A stretch of 64,000 bases of DNA from Paraburkholderia sp041321145. Lineage in GTDB: Bacteria; Pseudomonadota; Gammaproteobacteria; Burkholderiales; Burkholderiaceae. The DNA lies in contig NZ_JBGGWA010000007.1 of NCBI RefSeq assembly GCF_041321145.1, positions 248,001 to 312,000 on the forward strand. Reading direction: 5' to 3'. Both the position numbers and the translations under genes were made by a program. Shown piece after piece: positions 44,046 through 52,698 of the stretch; position 1 is the first letter of the stretch; each line of letters begins with the position of its first letter. The notes under the pieces were generated by a model. That model saw only the letters and a program-made list of their open reading frames with translations. It was not told the origin of the DNA and made no database searches.

Positions 44046-44864
44046 ATGCAAAGCAGTGTGCAGGACTTTCAAAACAGCCTTGCGAATTTTCCTGATGCGC
44101 GAGCCGTACGACACGCAATCCGCAGCGGCGCGTGGCGCACCCATACCAGCGGTCTGACGCCTGCTTACGTGCAAGGGAACCTGGCGATTCTCGAGTCCGA
44201 TCATGCCGATGATTTCTTGCGATTCTGCGAACGCAATCCAAAACCGTGTCCGCTACTCGCGGTAGGCGATGTCGGTGATCCGAAGCTTGCGACCTTGGGC
44301 GCCGATCTGGATATTCGCACGGACGTCCCCGGATATCGTGTCTATCGAAACGGGGAACTGACCGCCGAAGTGTCCAACATTGAGGACCTCTGGCAAGACA
44401 ATTTCACCGCCTTTGTCATTGGATGCTCATTTTCCTTCGAGCATGCGCTAATCGACGCGGGCATCCCCTTACGCCACGTTGAGCAGAAGCGGAACGTCGC
44501 GATGTACCGCACAAATATCCAGACACGGCCGGCAGGTGTCTTTCACGGACCAATGGTGGTTTCGATGCGTCCGTTGAAGGCGGCCGACGCCATTCGTGCC
44601 GTGCAGGTGACAGCGCGCATGCCTCGCATACACGGAGCGCCGGTGCATGTTGGCGACCCTTCCTTGATCGGGATTGAGGACATTACGCACCCGGACTACG
44701 GTGATCCGGTCGAAATCATGCCCGATGAGCTACCGGTCTTCTGGGCGTGCGGTGTGACGCCGCAAGCGGTCGTGATGGCGAGCCGTCCTTCATTGTGCAT
44801 TACGCATGCCCCAGGACATATGCTGATTACCGATCTTTTGAACCGCGATCTCTTATGGTCCTGA
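44046..44864 (+). CDS. DUF1445 protein (putative hydro-lyase / D-glutamate cyclase family)
   Basis: 272 residues, typical length. Family pattern: AVRHAIRSGAWRTHTSGL, DFLRFCERNPKPCPLL, FTAFVIGCSFSFEHALIDAG, VAMYRTN, GVFHGPMVVSMRP, and the C-terminal PVFWACGVTPQAV. Related mammalian DGLUCY converts D-glutamate to 5-oxo-D-proline; many bacterial members are only called putative hydro-lyases. GGAGAAA precedes the ATG. With a DadA-like oxidase and an M20 hydrolase beside it, a D- or N-acyl-amino-acid substrate is plausible (inference). Confidence 0.88.
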   Translation: MQSSVQDFQNSLANFPDARAVRHAIRSGAWRTHTSGLTPAYVQGNLAILESDHADDFLRFCERNPKPCPLLAVGDVGDPKLATLGADLDIRTDVPGYRVYRNGELTAEVSNIEDLWQDNFTAFVIGCSFSFEHALIDAGIPLRHVEQKRNVAMYRTNIQTRPAGVFHGPMVVSMRPLKAADAIRAVQVTARMPRIHGAPVHVGDPSLIGIEDITHPDYGDPVEIMPDELPVFWACGVTPQAVVMASRPSLCITHAPGHMLITDLLNRDLLWS

Positions 44865-44997
44865 GCGTGACCCAGGGCGCATAGGCATAGCACCGACCCA
44901 CTAGCAGCGGCGCGCACGGCTGAGGCGTGGAGGCGAGCCGCAGCAGACGCGTCACCTGCCGCGCCTGGTGCGAACAATATAGATGTTGGGGATTCCT

Positions 44998-46248
44998 ATG
45001 AAATACGATGTTCTGGTTTTGGGTGCAGGGATGGTGGGCGTCAGTTGCGCTCTCCATCTGCAATCCAGGGGCAAGTCTGTCGTGCTTTTCGACCGGCGTG
45101 AGCCTGGTCTCGAGACCTCGTTCGGCAACTCAGGCATCATCCAGCGCGAAGCGATCGAGCCGTACGAGCTTCCCCGCAAGCTCTCGTTCCTGGCCTCCGC
45201 CATTCTGAACAGGCGCCTTGACGTGAGATTCCATCCCCGCGCGATCGGCAAAATGGCGGGCCCGCTTCTGTCTTATTACAGAAACTCGGCGAAGCGGCCT
45301 CACGCGGTGATATCCAAGGCGTATGAATCAATTATCGCGCTCTCTCTGGAGACGCACGGGCAGTTGATCAAAGATGCAAATGCGCAGTCGCTTCTCGGTG
45401 GGCGTGGCTATCTGACGGTTTTCAGAACCGAGAAGGAGCTGCACGCGTTATACAGGAAGGCGGACGAGCGTGCCCGTCATGGCGTCGGCCATCACAAGAT
45501 GAATGGGTCGGAGGTGGGGAATCTGGAGCCGTCGCTCACTGGACACTTTGTCGGCGGCGTCTATTGGACCGATCCTATTACGGTCAAGAGCCCGGGCGAC
45601 CTTGTGCAGGCATACGCGGGGCTGTTCGAAGACCGAGGCGGAGACCTCAGCATTGGAGATGCGTCGAGTCTCACGAAATCGGCCGATGGCGGGTGGCACG
45701 TCAAATCGGCCGATGGTGGGGTCATTGAGGCGGACGAGGTCGTGATCGCACTCGGGCCATGGAGCGTCGAACTTACGTCACGCTACGGATACAAACCGCC
45801 GATGTTCATCAAGCGCGGCTATCACATGCATTTCACGCCGAAGGTCGGACGCCAGTTGAACCACTGGGTAATCGACGCAGAAATGGGCTATGTCGTCTGT
45901 CCGATGAAGAACGGCCTGCGCCTCACGACCGGCGCGGAACTCGCGGAGATCGACGCGCCAATGACTCCGCTCCAGTTGGCTGCGGCAGAGAAGATTGCCC
46001 GTTGCGTTTTCCCACTTGGCGAAAAGGTCGATCAGAAACCGTGGATGGGTGGGCGTCCGTGTATGCCGGACATGAAGCCGGTAATTGGTGCCGTTCCATT
46101 TGTACCAGGTATGTGGTGCGCATTCGGGCATGGACATCAGGGCTTCACACTTGGACCTGCTACAGGTGAATTACTCGCCGATCTCATGACCGGCGCCAAG
46201 ACAAAAATTGATGCAGCGCCTTTCGCACCTTCCCGGGCCTTCGTCTAA
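44998..46248 (+). CDS. FAD-dependent oxidoreductase, DadA-like (D-amino-acid dehydrogenase family)
   Basis: 416 residues. N-terminal FAD motif VLVLGAGMVGVSCALHLQSRG, then GLETSFGNSGIIQ, a central VVIALGPWSVELTSRYGY, and C-terminal WMGGRPCMPDMKPVIG ... FGHGHQGFTLGPATGELLADL, the standard DadA/glycine-oxidase layout. It oxidises an amine next to a carboxylate to an imine. ATG at 44998 after GGGGA. It follows DUF1445 by 133 bases. Confidence 0.9.
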   Translation: MKYDVLVLGAGMVGVSCALHLQSRGKSVVLFDRREPGLETSFGNSGIIQREAIEPYELPRKLSFLASAILNRRLDVRFHPRAIGKMAGPLLSYYRNSAKRPHAVISKAYESIIALSLETHGQLIKDANAQSLLGGRGYLTVFRTEKELHALYRKADERARHGVGHHKMNGSEVGNLEPSLTGHFVGGVYWTDPITVKSPGDLVQAYAGLFEDRGGDLSIGDASSLTKSADGGWHVKSADGGVIEADEVVIALGPWSVELTSRYGYKPPMFIKRGYHMHFTPKVGRQLNHWVIDAEMGYVVCPMKNGLRLTTGAELAEIDAPMTPLQLAAAEKIARCVFPLGEKVDQKPWMGGRPCMPDMKPVIGAVPFVPGMWCAFGHGHQGFTLGPATGELLADLMTGAKTKIDAAPFAPSRAFV

Positions 46249-46335
46249 CTCTCATCCTGGCCAGATCGGTTCGGCCATTGTAAAGAATTGGGCCGCGGCG
46301 CTGCCGTTGCGCAATCGCTAATTCAAGGAGCGAAT

Positions 46336-47253
46336 ATGCTTCACATTCGTACACCGCTTGTTTTGCACCACGGCCTTTCCACCGAGAATCGCCGCATCTG
46401 GCTTAAGCTCGAGAATCTTCAACCGAGTGGCTCGTTCAAGCTGCGCGGAGTAGGTCTGCTTTGCGAAGATGCGGCAGCAGCAGGGAAGAAATCGCTTATT
46501 TGCCCCTCAGGGGGAAACGCTGGGGTAGCAACTGCATTTGCGGCATACAAGCTCGGCCTTAAATGCGACATCGTCGTGCCCAGGACGACCCCGGCAGTCA
46601 CGAAAAACCGCATTGCCGAACTCGGTGCCACTGTGACCGTCCACGGCGAAGTCTGGGATGAAGCGAACGCGCTGGCACTCGAATGGGCGCACCGTCCCGA
46701 CGCTGAGTTCGTCCCGGCATTTGATCATCCGACTCTCTGGAAGGGGCACAGCTCGATGGTCGACGAAATTCTCGGGGAGTGTCCCGAGGTCGACACTATC
46801 GTGACGGCCGTAGGGGGAGGCGGACTGCTCGCCGGGCTGCTTGTCGGCCTCGAACGGAACCAGAGAAATGATGTGCGCATCGTCGCATGCGAGACGGAAG
46901 GTTCTGCGTCTTTTGCGACGGCTGTCGAGGCCGGGCACCCCGTGAAATATCCGCTCAATACGATTTGCGGATGCCTGGCAGCGAGCGAAGTTGCGGCTTG
47001 GCCGGTGCAGGAGATTGCCAGGTTCCCGCATGAATTGGCGATTCTCACAGACCTGCAGGCCCTGTCAGGCGCGGTCCACTTCGCCGACGATATGCGACAA
47101 CTGGTTGAGCCGGCTTGCGGTGTGTCGCTCGCCGTTGCGTATCTGGACCACGCCTGCATTGCAAACGCGAAAGACGTCGTCGTGGTCGTTTGCGGTGGCG
47201 CGAGTACGAGCACGGATCTTGTCTCGACCTGGAGGCAGATGATCGCGGCATGA
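46336..47253 (+). CDS. PLP-dependent threonine/serine dehydratase-like enzyme
   Basis: 305 residues, fold-type II PLP protein without a regulatory ACT domain. The PLP lysine is in PSGSFKLRG, the phosphate loop is PSGGNAGVATAFA, and VTAVGGGGLLAGLLVG supplies the glycine loop. Relatives deaminate serine, threonine, 3-hydroxyaspartate or hydroxylated ectoine products. AAGGAG lies 5 bases before the ATG at 46336. Its substrate is probably a beta-hydroxy amino acid released by the neighbouring hydrolases (inference). Confidence 0.88.
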   Translation: MLHIRTPLVLHHGLSTENRRIWLKLENLQPSGSFKLRGVGLLCEDAAAAGKKSLICPSGGNAGVATAFAAYKLGLKCDIVVPRTTPAVTKNRIAELGATVTVHGEVWDEANALALEWAHRPDAEFVPAFDHPTLWKGHSSMVDEILGECPEVDTIVTAVGGGGLLAGLLVGLERNQRNDVRIVACETEGSASFATAVEAGHPVKYPLNTICGCLAASEVAAWPVQEIARFPHELAILTDLQALSGAVHFADDMRQLVEPACGVSLAVAYLDHACIANAKDVVVVVCGGASTSTDLVSTWRQMIAA

Positions 47254-47511
47254 TGGGTGTCGAGCCTATCTGCCGCGAGCGCGGGCCTCGTGACGCGTCC
47301 CGGTCCGCAACGGCCAGAACGCTGTCGCGCTTGCCGATCGCTGGAGCCCTCCCTCCGCGTTGCGCACTGGTTGAACGTCTTTAATTTCTGGCAAAAAAAT
47401 CGATCCGTGGTGTTATTTTTGGACTACGAAACGATGTGTTGACAATGCACTGCGCTGAACAGACGAGTATCAGCGCGATTGGATTTACGAAACTAGAAAG
47501 GAGTTTCCCGC

Positions 47512-48699
47512 ATGACTCAGTGCGCTAGTTTTACCCTTCCACGTCTTTTTACAACTCAGGAAGAAGACGCTCTATGCGGCCATCGACGTTGGCTTCACGC
47601 GAATCCTGAGCTTGCTTTCAAAGAACTCCGGACATCCGACTATGTCACGACCCAGCTCGAATCTTTTGGGCTGACACCTGAACGTGGCCTGGCTGGGACG
47701 GGCGTTGTGGCGACTGTTGTGGGCCAGACTGAAGGGCGGTCAGTCGGCCTTCGTGCCGATATGGACGCGCTTCCCGTACTGGAGATGACCGGCCTCGCGC
47801 ACGGCTCGCGGCATGAGGGGATTATGCATGCCTGCGGTCACGACGGCCATACGGCGATGCTGTTGGGCGCAGCAAAGCTGCTCTCGGAGGATCGGGACTT
47901 TCCGGGGAAAATTCATCTGGTTTTCCAGCCGGCGGAAGAGCAGGAGGGCGGCGGAAGGGTGATGGTGGAAGACGGCTTGTTCGACCGTTATCCGATGGAT
48001 GCCATCTTCGCGATACACAACTGGCCGGGGCTCGCAAAAGGACACGTCGCGGTTATGCCAGGTCCGATGATGGCGAGTTTCGACGTTTTCGATATCACGT
48101 TGCGCGGAGCAGGTGGTCATTCGGCAATGCCGCATAAGGTGGACGACGTCGTGGTTTGTGGGAGTGGAATCGTGACTGCTCTTCAGACTATCGTAAGTCG
48201 GCGGCTTGACCCAATGCAGTGCGGCGTAATGAGCATCACGCAGGTAAATTCCGGCAGTGCGTACAACGTGCTTGCCGACACTTTTGTCCTGAGAGGATCG
48301 TGCCGCACGCTGAGCAGCGCGGTACAGGACGAGATTGAAAGCTCTATGCACAGGATCGTCGGCGGTATTGCGTCCGCCTTCAACATTCACGCGGATGTTC
48401 GGTATGAACGGCGCCTTCCCGCCACGATCAATGATCCAAATTGCGCAACCCTGGCAGCGGTGTGTGCGGAACAGCTGTTCGGCTCTGACCGCGTTCACAC
48501 TGGAATGGTCCCCAGCATGGCGAGCGAAGACTTTTCTTTCATGCTTCAACGGTGCCGAGGCGCCTATCTCTGGCTTGGCATTGGCGAGCAGCACGCACCG
48601 CTGCATAGCTCACACTATGATTTTGAAGACGGCGTTATTGCCGACGGCTCCCGTTTGCTGGCAACTCTCGCGTTGACTGCGCTTCGGGAAGGCAAGTAG
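47512..48699 (+). CDS. M20-family amidohydrolase (hippurate hydrolase/N-acyl-amino-acid deacylase-like)
   Basis: 395 residues. Metal and catalytic blocks: HRRWLHANPELAFKE, GLRADMDALPVLE, MHACGHDGHTAMLLGAAKLL, FQPAEEQEGGGRVMVEDGLF, and the dimerisation-domain HSAMPH. It cleaves an amide between an acyl group and an amino acid in the cytoplasm. AAAGGAG precedes the ATG. It is 258 bases after the dehydratase, so may have its own promoter. Confidence 0.9.
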   Translation: MTQCASFTLPRLFTTQEEDALCGHRRWLHANPELAFKELRTSDYVTTQLESFGLTPERGLAGTGVVATVVGQTEGRSVGLRADMDALPVLEMTGLAHGSRHEGIMHACGHDGHTAMLLGAAKLLSEDRDFPGKIHLVFQPAEEQEGGGRVMVEDGLFDRYPMDAIFAIHNWPGLAKGHVAVMPGPMMASFDVFDITLRGAGGHSAMPHKVDDVVVCGSGIVTALQTIVSRRLDPMQCGVMSITQVNSGSAYNVLADTFVLRGSCRTLSSAVQDEIESSMHRIVGGIASAFNIHADVRYERRLPATINDPNCATLAAVCAEQLFGSDRVHTGMVPSMASEDFSFMLQRCRGAYLWLGIGEQHAPLHSSHYDFEDGVIADGSRLLATLALTALREGK

Positions 48700-48816
48700 T
48701 CGGGGCCTCAGCGGCCTGACCCTGACCGTTCACGGAAATGGCCGCTCGCCGAGATGCACGAATCGGTACTTTGGAAAATATATCCAAATATTCACAGATA
48801 CCTAAGGAGACCTAAT

Positions 48817-50166
48817 ATGATACCCGTAGTTTCGCAGTATACGAGCGATAGCAAACTAGGTATAAGTGGCCAAGTGCGTATTTATGTGATGGCCTTTTTT
48901 CTGGTTCTGGTTGCTGAACTGATTGGCAGTGTGAGCATTCCGGTGGGTCCGGCAAAAATCGTGCTGATGCCGCTTCTTTGGGCATTGCTTCTGGGTGCTG
49001 TGTTGAGCTGTAGCAGCAGTCGCCTGAATGGTCCGTTACACATTTCGGAAGCGATGCAAAACTATGCTGGCGCACTCTTGCAACCGGCATTGTTGCTGTT
49101 TATCGCGAAGCTAGGGCTCCTGGTCGGAGGCACGCTACCGAAGATCGCTGCGTCCGGATGGGGAATTCTGCTTCAGGAATTTGGACACTTCTTTGGAACG
49201 ATGGTCTTTGGATTGCCGATTGCGCTTTTGCTCGGCATCAAACGTCAGGCGATTGGAGCGACCTTCTCGGTCGGACGCGAACCCAGTCTGGCAATTATCG
49301 GTGAGCGTTTCGGTATGAAATCTCCTGAAGGGCAAGGCGTGCTTGCCGAGTACCTTACCGGTACGGTATTCGGCGCGGTTTTTATTGCCGTTGTCGCAAG
49401 CCTCCTGGCAAGCACCAAAATTTTCAATCCCTTAGCGCTGGCCATGGGCGCGGGCGTAGGTTCGGGAAGCATGATGGCCGCTGCCGTCGGCTCAATCGCT
49501 TCTCAACAAACGCCGGAAGTAGCGAAAGAGGTCGCTGCGTTTGCTGCGGCGAGCAACCTGATTACAACGACGATCGGCACTTACTTCACGCTTTTCCTCT
49601 CGCTTCCATTCACCATTTGGGCGTATAAGCGCCTTGAACCGGTTCTCGGCCGGAAAACCAAGGCAAGTGTCGAGACGAACGTGGATGCGCCGGATAGCGC
49701 AGGGCACGAAGAACCCTCTATCGGTTTCCGGACGCAGGTTCTTGTATGGATCATTGTCGGTGCGTTCTCCCTGTTGGGTAACTGGATCAGCACGAAGACT
49801 TCACCGCTTGACCCCATGGCACTCGCCGGCATGGCAATCATTGTGGCTGTTGTGCTCTGCGGGTACGTCCTGTATCGACTGACATTCCGCAAACTGCCCG
49901 CAGTCATCTGGGTTTCGGTGATTGGCATGCTGCTCACTTTCCCCGAGTTTCCTACGGCAGCACCGATTGTTTCATTGACCGGCAAAATCAATTTCCTCGC
50001 TTTTACTACGCCAATCCTCGCGTTCGCCGGGCTTTCCATCGCGAAGAATATGCCGGCGTTTCGTAAGCTCGGCTGGCGCATTGTTGTCGTTTCATTCGCT
50101 GCGAACGGTGGGACCTTTATCGGCGCGACTTTGATTGCGCAATTTTTCATGCATTCGACCACATAA
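48817..50166 (+). CDS. DUF3100 membrane protein, likely transporter
   Basis: 449 residues with about eleven hydrophobic segments. I recognise the DUF3100 pattern (SGQVRIYVMAFFLVLVAEL, VGREPSLAIIGERFG, MGAGVGSGSMMAAAVGSIA, FLAFTTPILAFAGLSIAKNM, VVSFAANGGTFIGATLIAQF). The function of the family is not established; the topology suggests a carrier. The start at 48817 has AAGGAG upstream. Codon use is noticeably more A/T-rich than most of the window. Last gene before the insertion sequence, and the best candidate for uptake of the cluster's substrate. Confidence 0.82.
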   Translation: MIPVVSQYTSDSKLGISGQVRIYVMAFFLVLVAELIGSVSIPVGPAKIVLMPLLWALLLGAVLSCSSSRLNGPLHISEAMQNYAGALLQPALLLFIAKLGLLVGGTLPKIAASGWGILLQEFGHFFGTMVFGLPIALLLGIKRQAIGATFSVGREPSLAIIGERFGMKSPEGQGVLAEYLTGTVFGAVFIAVVASLLASTKIFNPLALAMGAGVGSGSMMAAAVGSIASQQTPEVAKEVAAFAAASNLITTTIGTYFTLFLSLPFTIWAYKRLEPVLGRKTKASVETNVDAPDSAGHEEPSIGFRTQVLVWIIVGAFSLLGNWISTKTSPLDPMALAGMAIIVAVVLCGYVLYRLTFRKLPAVIWVSVIGMLLTFPEFPTAAPIVSLTGKINFLAFTTPILAFAGLSIAKNMPAFRKLGWRIVVVSFAANGGTFIGATLIAQFFMHSTT

Positions 50167-50221
50167 AAAGGGCTCTGGCGCAAATGGAAAGCCTGGACGG
50201 CCCGAACCGGACATTTCTTAT

Positions 50222-50234
50222 ATGGTCGCCTCCC
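50222..50234 (+). repeat. Subterminal inverted repeat of the IS, 3' (right) end
   Basis: Thirteen-base repeat ATGGTCGCCTCCC; its perfect inverted partner is at 51585-51597. Neither flank extends the match, so the repeat is exactly 13 bases. Confidence 0.75.
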
Positions 50235-50473
50235 ATTTGCAAGGAGATATTTTGCATTCGGCGAGAAGGGTGGTTGCGGACTTATATCCGGACTCGATTG
50301 CGGAACATACCCGCCGGCCCCGATGGATTTCGCCGCAAGGATCCTAATCTAAATAACGGACTCGAAGTCCGAGAAATGTCTCAGGCTTGTCCTTGCGCGG
50401 TCCAACCTGTCTTGCCATCGCTCAATATCACCTATGCAACCTGGAGTGGGGTTGTATCAGACTGCAATGCTGT
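50235..50473 (-). ncRNA. Putative bridge RNA region of the IS1111-type element
   Basis: About 240 bases of non-coding DNA lie between the transposase stop and the 3' repeat. In IS1111-group elements the guide (bridge) RNA that pairs with donor and target DNA is encoded at this end. A stable hairpin CGGACT-CGA-AGTCCG (50357-50371) is present. RNA boundaries and the guide loops were not determined; this is family knowledge plus position, not a demonstrated RNA. Confidence 0.4.
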
Positions 50474-51490
50474 TCATGCAGGCGTCGACGTCGGAGGCTG
50501 ATACGTTCGACCGTACGCAAGTAACGCCCAGATCGTTCGCGCAACCTTGTTAGCCAGCGCGACAGCCACGACGTTCGTGGGTCGTCGGGCGAGCATGTTG
50601 CGCATCCGCTCAGGCAGTTGTCGCGAACTGGAGATGACAGATCGGGCGCCGTGGATCAGCAGGGTGCGTAAGTACACGTCTCCGCGTTTGCTGATGCCAC
50701 CCAACTTCACCTTGCCGCCTGAGCCGTTCTGTCGCGGCACCAACCCGAGATAGGCGGCAAATTCGCGTCCCGACCTGAAGGCGTGCGCGTTGCCGATGAC
50801 TGCGACAGCTGCGGTGGCGGTAAGTAGTCCCACGCCGGGAATCTCGGAGATGCGACGGCATGCTTCATCGCCGCGACGCCATTCGGTGATGCGCTGCTCA
50901 ATGCGCTGGATCTGATCGTCGAGTACCAGTAGTCGCGAAATCTGGTCCTGAAGGCTGTCTGTCAACATGGCTGGCAACTGATCCGTGAGGGACGCAAGCG
51001 ATGCCCTGGCTGCCTCGATTGCTGCGCGCCGGCCCTGTGGCAACACGACACCGAATTCATATAACAGCCCGCGCAGCTGATTGACCTGCATGACCCGGAT
51101 TCTCACGAGTTGCTGGCGCATCCGATGCAGTGCAAGCATGGCCTGCTGATCTTCCGTCTTGACGGCAACGAAGCGCATGCCGGGTCGCTGAGAAGCCTCC
51201 CAGATCGCTGCAGCGTCTGCCGCATCGTTCTTGTTCGATTTGACAAACGGACGGACGAACTGCGCCGCGATCAACTGGACGTTGTGACCGAGCGCGGCCA
51301 ACTGCCTGGCCCAGTGATGGGCGCTTCCGCAGGCTTCCATGACAACCCTGCATCGGGCACGATTGGCGAAGAACGGTTTGAGCTGGGTGCGCTTCAGTAC
51401 CTTGCTGTGAACCGTGCCGGTATCAGGTTCAACGAAATGCACTTGGAAGACGCGTTTGGCCAGGTCGATGGCAATGGTCGTGGGTTCCAT
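50474..51490 (-). CDS. IS110-family transposase (DEDD)
   Basis: 338 residues, intact. The N-terminal RuvC-like DEDD domain starts TTIAIDLAKRVFQVHFVE (Asp9), has VMEACGSAHHWAR (Glu) and KNDAADAAAIWEA (Asp). After a coiled-coil linker the C-terminal Tnp_20 domain shows IPGVGLLTATAAVAVIGNAHAFRSGREFAAYLGLVPRQ in sections and the serine of NGSGGK that acts in recombination. AAGGAG lies upstream. It looks functional. Confidence 0.93.
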   Translation of the reverse strand: MEPTTIAIDLAKRVFQVHFVEPDTGTVHSKVLKRTQLKPFFANRARCRVVMEACGSAHHWARQLAALGHNVQLIAAQFVRPFVKSNKNDAADAAAIWEASQRPGMRFVAVKTEDQQAMLALHRMRQQLVRIRVMQVNQLRGLLYEFGVVLPQGRRAAIEAARASLASLTDQLPAMLTDSLQDQISRLLVLDDQIQRIEQRITEWRRGDEACRRISEIPGVGLLTATAAVAVIGNAHAFRSGREFAAYLGLVPRQNGSGGKVKLGGISKRGDVYLRTLLIHGARSVISSSRQLPERMRNMLARRPTNVVAVALANKVARTIWALLAYGRTYQPPTSTPA

Positions 51491-51701
51491 CAGCTTTCTC
51501 CTTAACGGGATGTCCCAACGGAAACGATACTCGGGCTCGACGTCATCGCCAGGGCTGCTGCGACGTCTGGGCGACCGCTAAGGCGGGAGGCGACCATTCC
51601 ATCTAAAAAGCTCTGACAAGATTTACGTTGATAATTTATCTTATGTAAAATCAATAAAGGACGTGAATCCATGCAGATCAGTTTCGACAAGCCCATGTCC
51701 C

Positions 51702-52037
51702 TTAACCCAGCGACGTTGCGTGGACCGCCGTCCCGTAGCAGATCACTTCTGTGATTCCTCTCGCGATCTCCGTTGCGTCATACCGCATACCGACGATGCC
51801 GTTTGCTCCTAAGTCCGCAGCCTGAGCAATCATGCGTTCGTATGCATCTTGTCGCGCTCGCTCACACAGGGACGTGTATAGCGTGATATTGCCTCCGAAG
51901 ATCGTTTGCAGCGAAGCGCCAAGCGCGCCGACGATGGATCGGGACCGAACGATGATTCCACGAGCGACTCCGAAGGAGCGCTCTATCCTGTGGCCGGGAA
52001 GCTCAAACGTCGTCGCAACCATATGTCGTTCTATCAT
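51702..52037 (-). CDS. YbjQ (UPF0145) family protein
   Basis: 111 residues from the ATG at 52037, preferred because GGAG is 6 bases upstream; an ATG at 52049 would add MEKT. The family pattern is clear: LPGHRIERSFGVARGIIVRSRSIVGALGASLQTIFGG in part, then RARQDAYERMIAQAADLGANGIVGMRYD, ending in VICYGTAV. YbjQ proteins form pentameric rings and are proposed to bind metals; no firm function. Confidence 0.9.
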   Translation of the reverse strand: MIERHMVATTFELPGHRIERSFGVARGIIVRSRSIVGALGASLQTIFGGNITLYTSLCERARQDAYERMIAQAADLGANGIVGMRYDATEIARGITEVICYGTAVHATSLG

Positions 52038-52071
52038 CGTCTTCTCCATTGGGCTTTGAATCCTACCTTGC

Positions 52072-52566
52072 TCACAGCTTGTGAGTCGAAAGCAGGATGC
52101 TTGTCTCCGTATTGGCGATTCCGTCGATCAATCGGATCGCTCCGAGCACGCGGTCAAAGTTCTCCAGCGTGTCGGCTCGCAGCTCCGCGATCATGTCCCA
52201 ACGTCCATTGGTGCTATGGATGGTCGCCACGTTGGGATGGCCGCGCAGCACCATCATCACCTCTTTCGCTCGATTTCCTTCAACCGCAATCGTCATCAAT
52301 GCGCGAATCTGATGTGGCTCGGCCGCCGGTTTCAGCCGCACGGTATACCCAACGATTACCCCGCTTTTCTCGAGCCGCATGAGACGGTTTTGCACCGTTG
52401 CGCGCGCGACGCGCAAGTGCTTTGCAAGCGTCACCACAGACATGCGAGCGTCCTGGCGCAGCAACGCAATCAACTGTTTGTCGACATCATCGAGATTGAC
52501 CACCTTCCCCACCGATTTGAATGCCCCAGCAAAGCCAAGCCGCCGCCGAAATGAACAAAACGTCAT
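52072..52566 (-). CDS. Lrp/AsnC-family regulator
   Basis: 164 residues as the longest frame. The helix-turn-helix starts at LDDVDKQLIALLRQDARMS with LAKHLRVARATVQNRLMRLE, then the RAM ligand domain (ALMTIAVEGNRAKEVMMVLRGHPNV, GRWDMIAEL). The first ~20 residues precede the conserved domain and no Shine-Dalgarno supports the ATG at 52566; GTG codons at 52512 or 52503 may be the true start. Divergent from ornithine cyclodeaminase, so an arginine/ornithine-responsive regulator is likely (inference). Confidence 0.88.
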   Translation of the reverse strand: MTFCSFRRRLGFAGAFKSVGKVVNLDDVDKQLIALLRQDARMSVVTLAKHLRVARATVQNRLMRLEKSGVIVGYTVRLKPAAEPHQIRALMTIAVEGNRAKEVMMVLRGHPNVATIHSTNGRWDMIAELRADTLENFDRVLGAIRLIDGIANTETSILLSTHKL

Positions 52567-52698
52567 CGCAAGGTAGCATTTTGCTATTCAATCCGCCAAA
52601 ACTGCAACCTTTGCCATCTTTTTGTTGGCTCGAGGCACGCGAATAATTCTTCCAGCGTTTTCGACATAGCGACCACCAATAGCCTGGGAGATTCGGCA

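Larger units (their letters stand above)
50222..51597 (-). mobile_element. IS110-family (IS1111 group) insertion sequence
   Basis: A DEDD transposase gene lies between two copies of the 13-mer ATGGTCGCCTCCC in opposite orientation, at 50222-50234 (plus strand) and 51585-51597 (minus strand). That gives about 1.38 kb between the repeats, plus a few bases outside since IS1111 repeats are subterminal; the exact ends cannot be fixed. About 94 bases precede the gene and about 240 follow it, the long 3' end expected of the IS1111 group. No target duplication is expected or seen. Confidence 0.75.

Noticed and set aside
51613..51660. Outward promoter (CTGACA ... TATCTT) at the right flank of the insertion sequence
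   Set aside because: Both boxes are weak and the only downstream same-strand frame is a 27-codon ORF running into the antisense of YbjQ.
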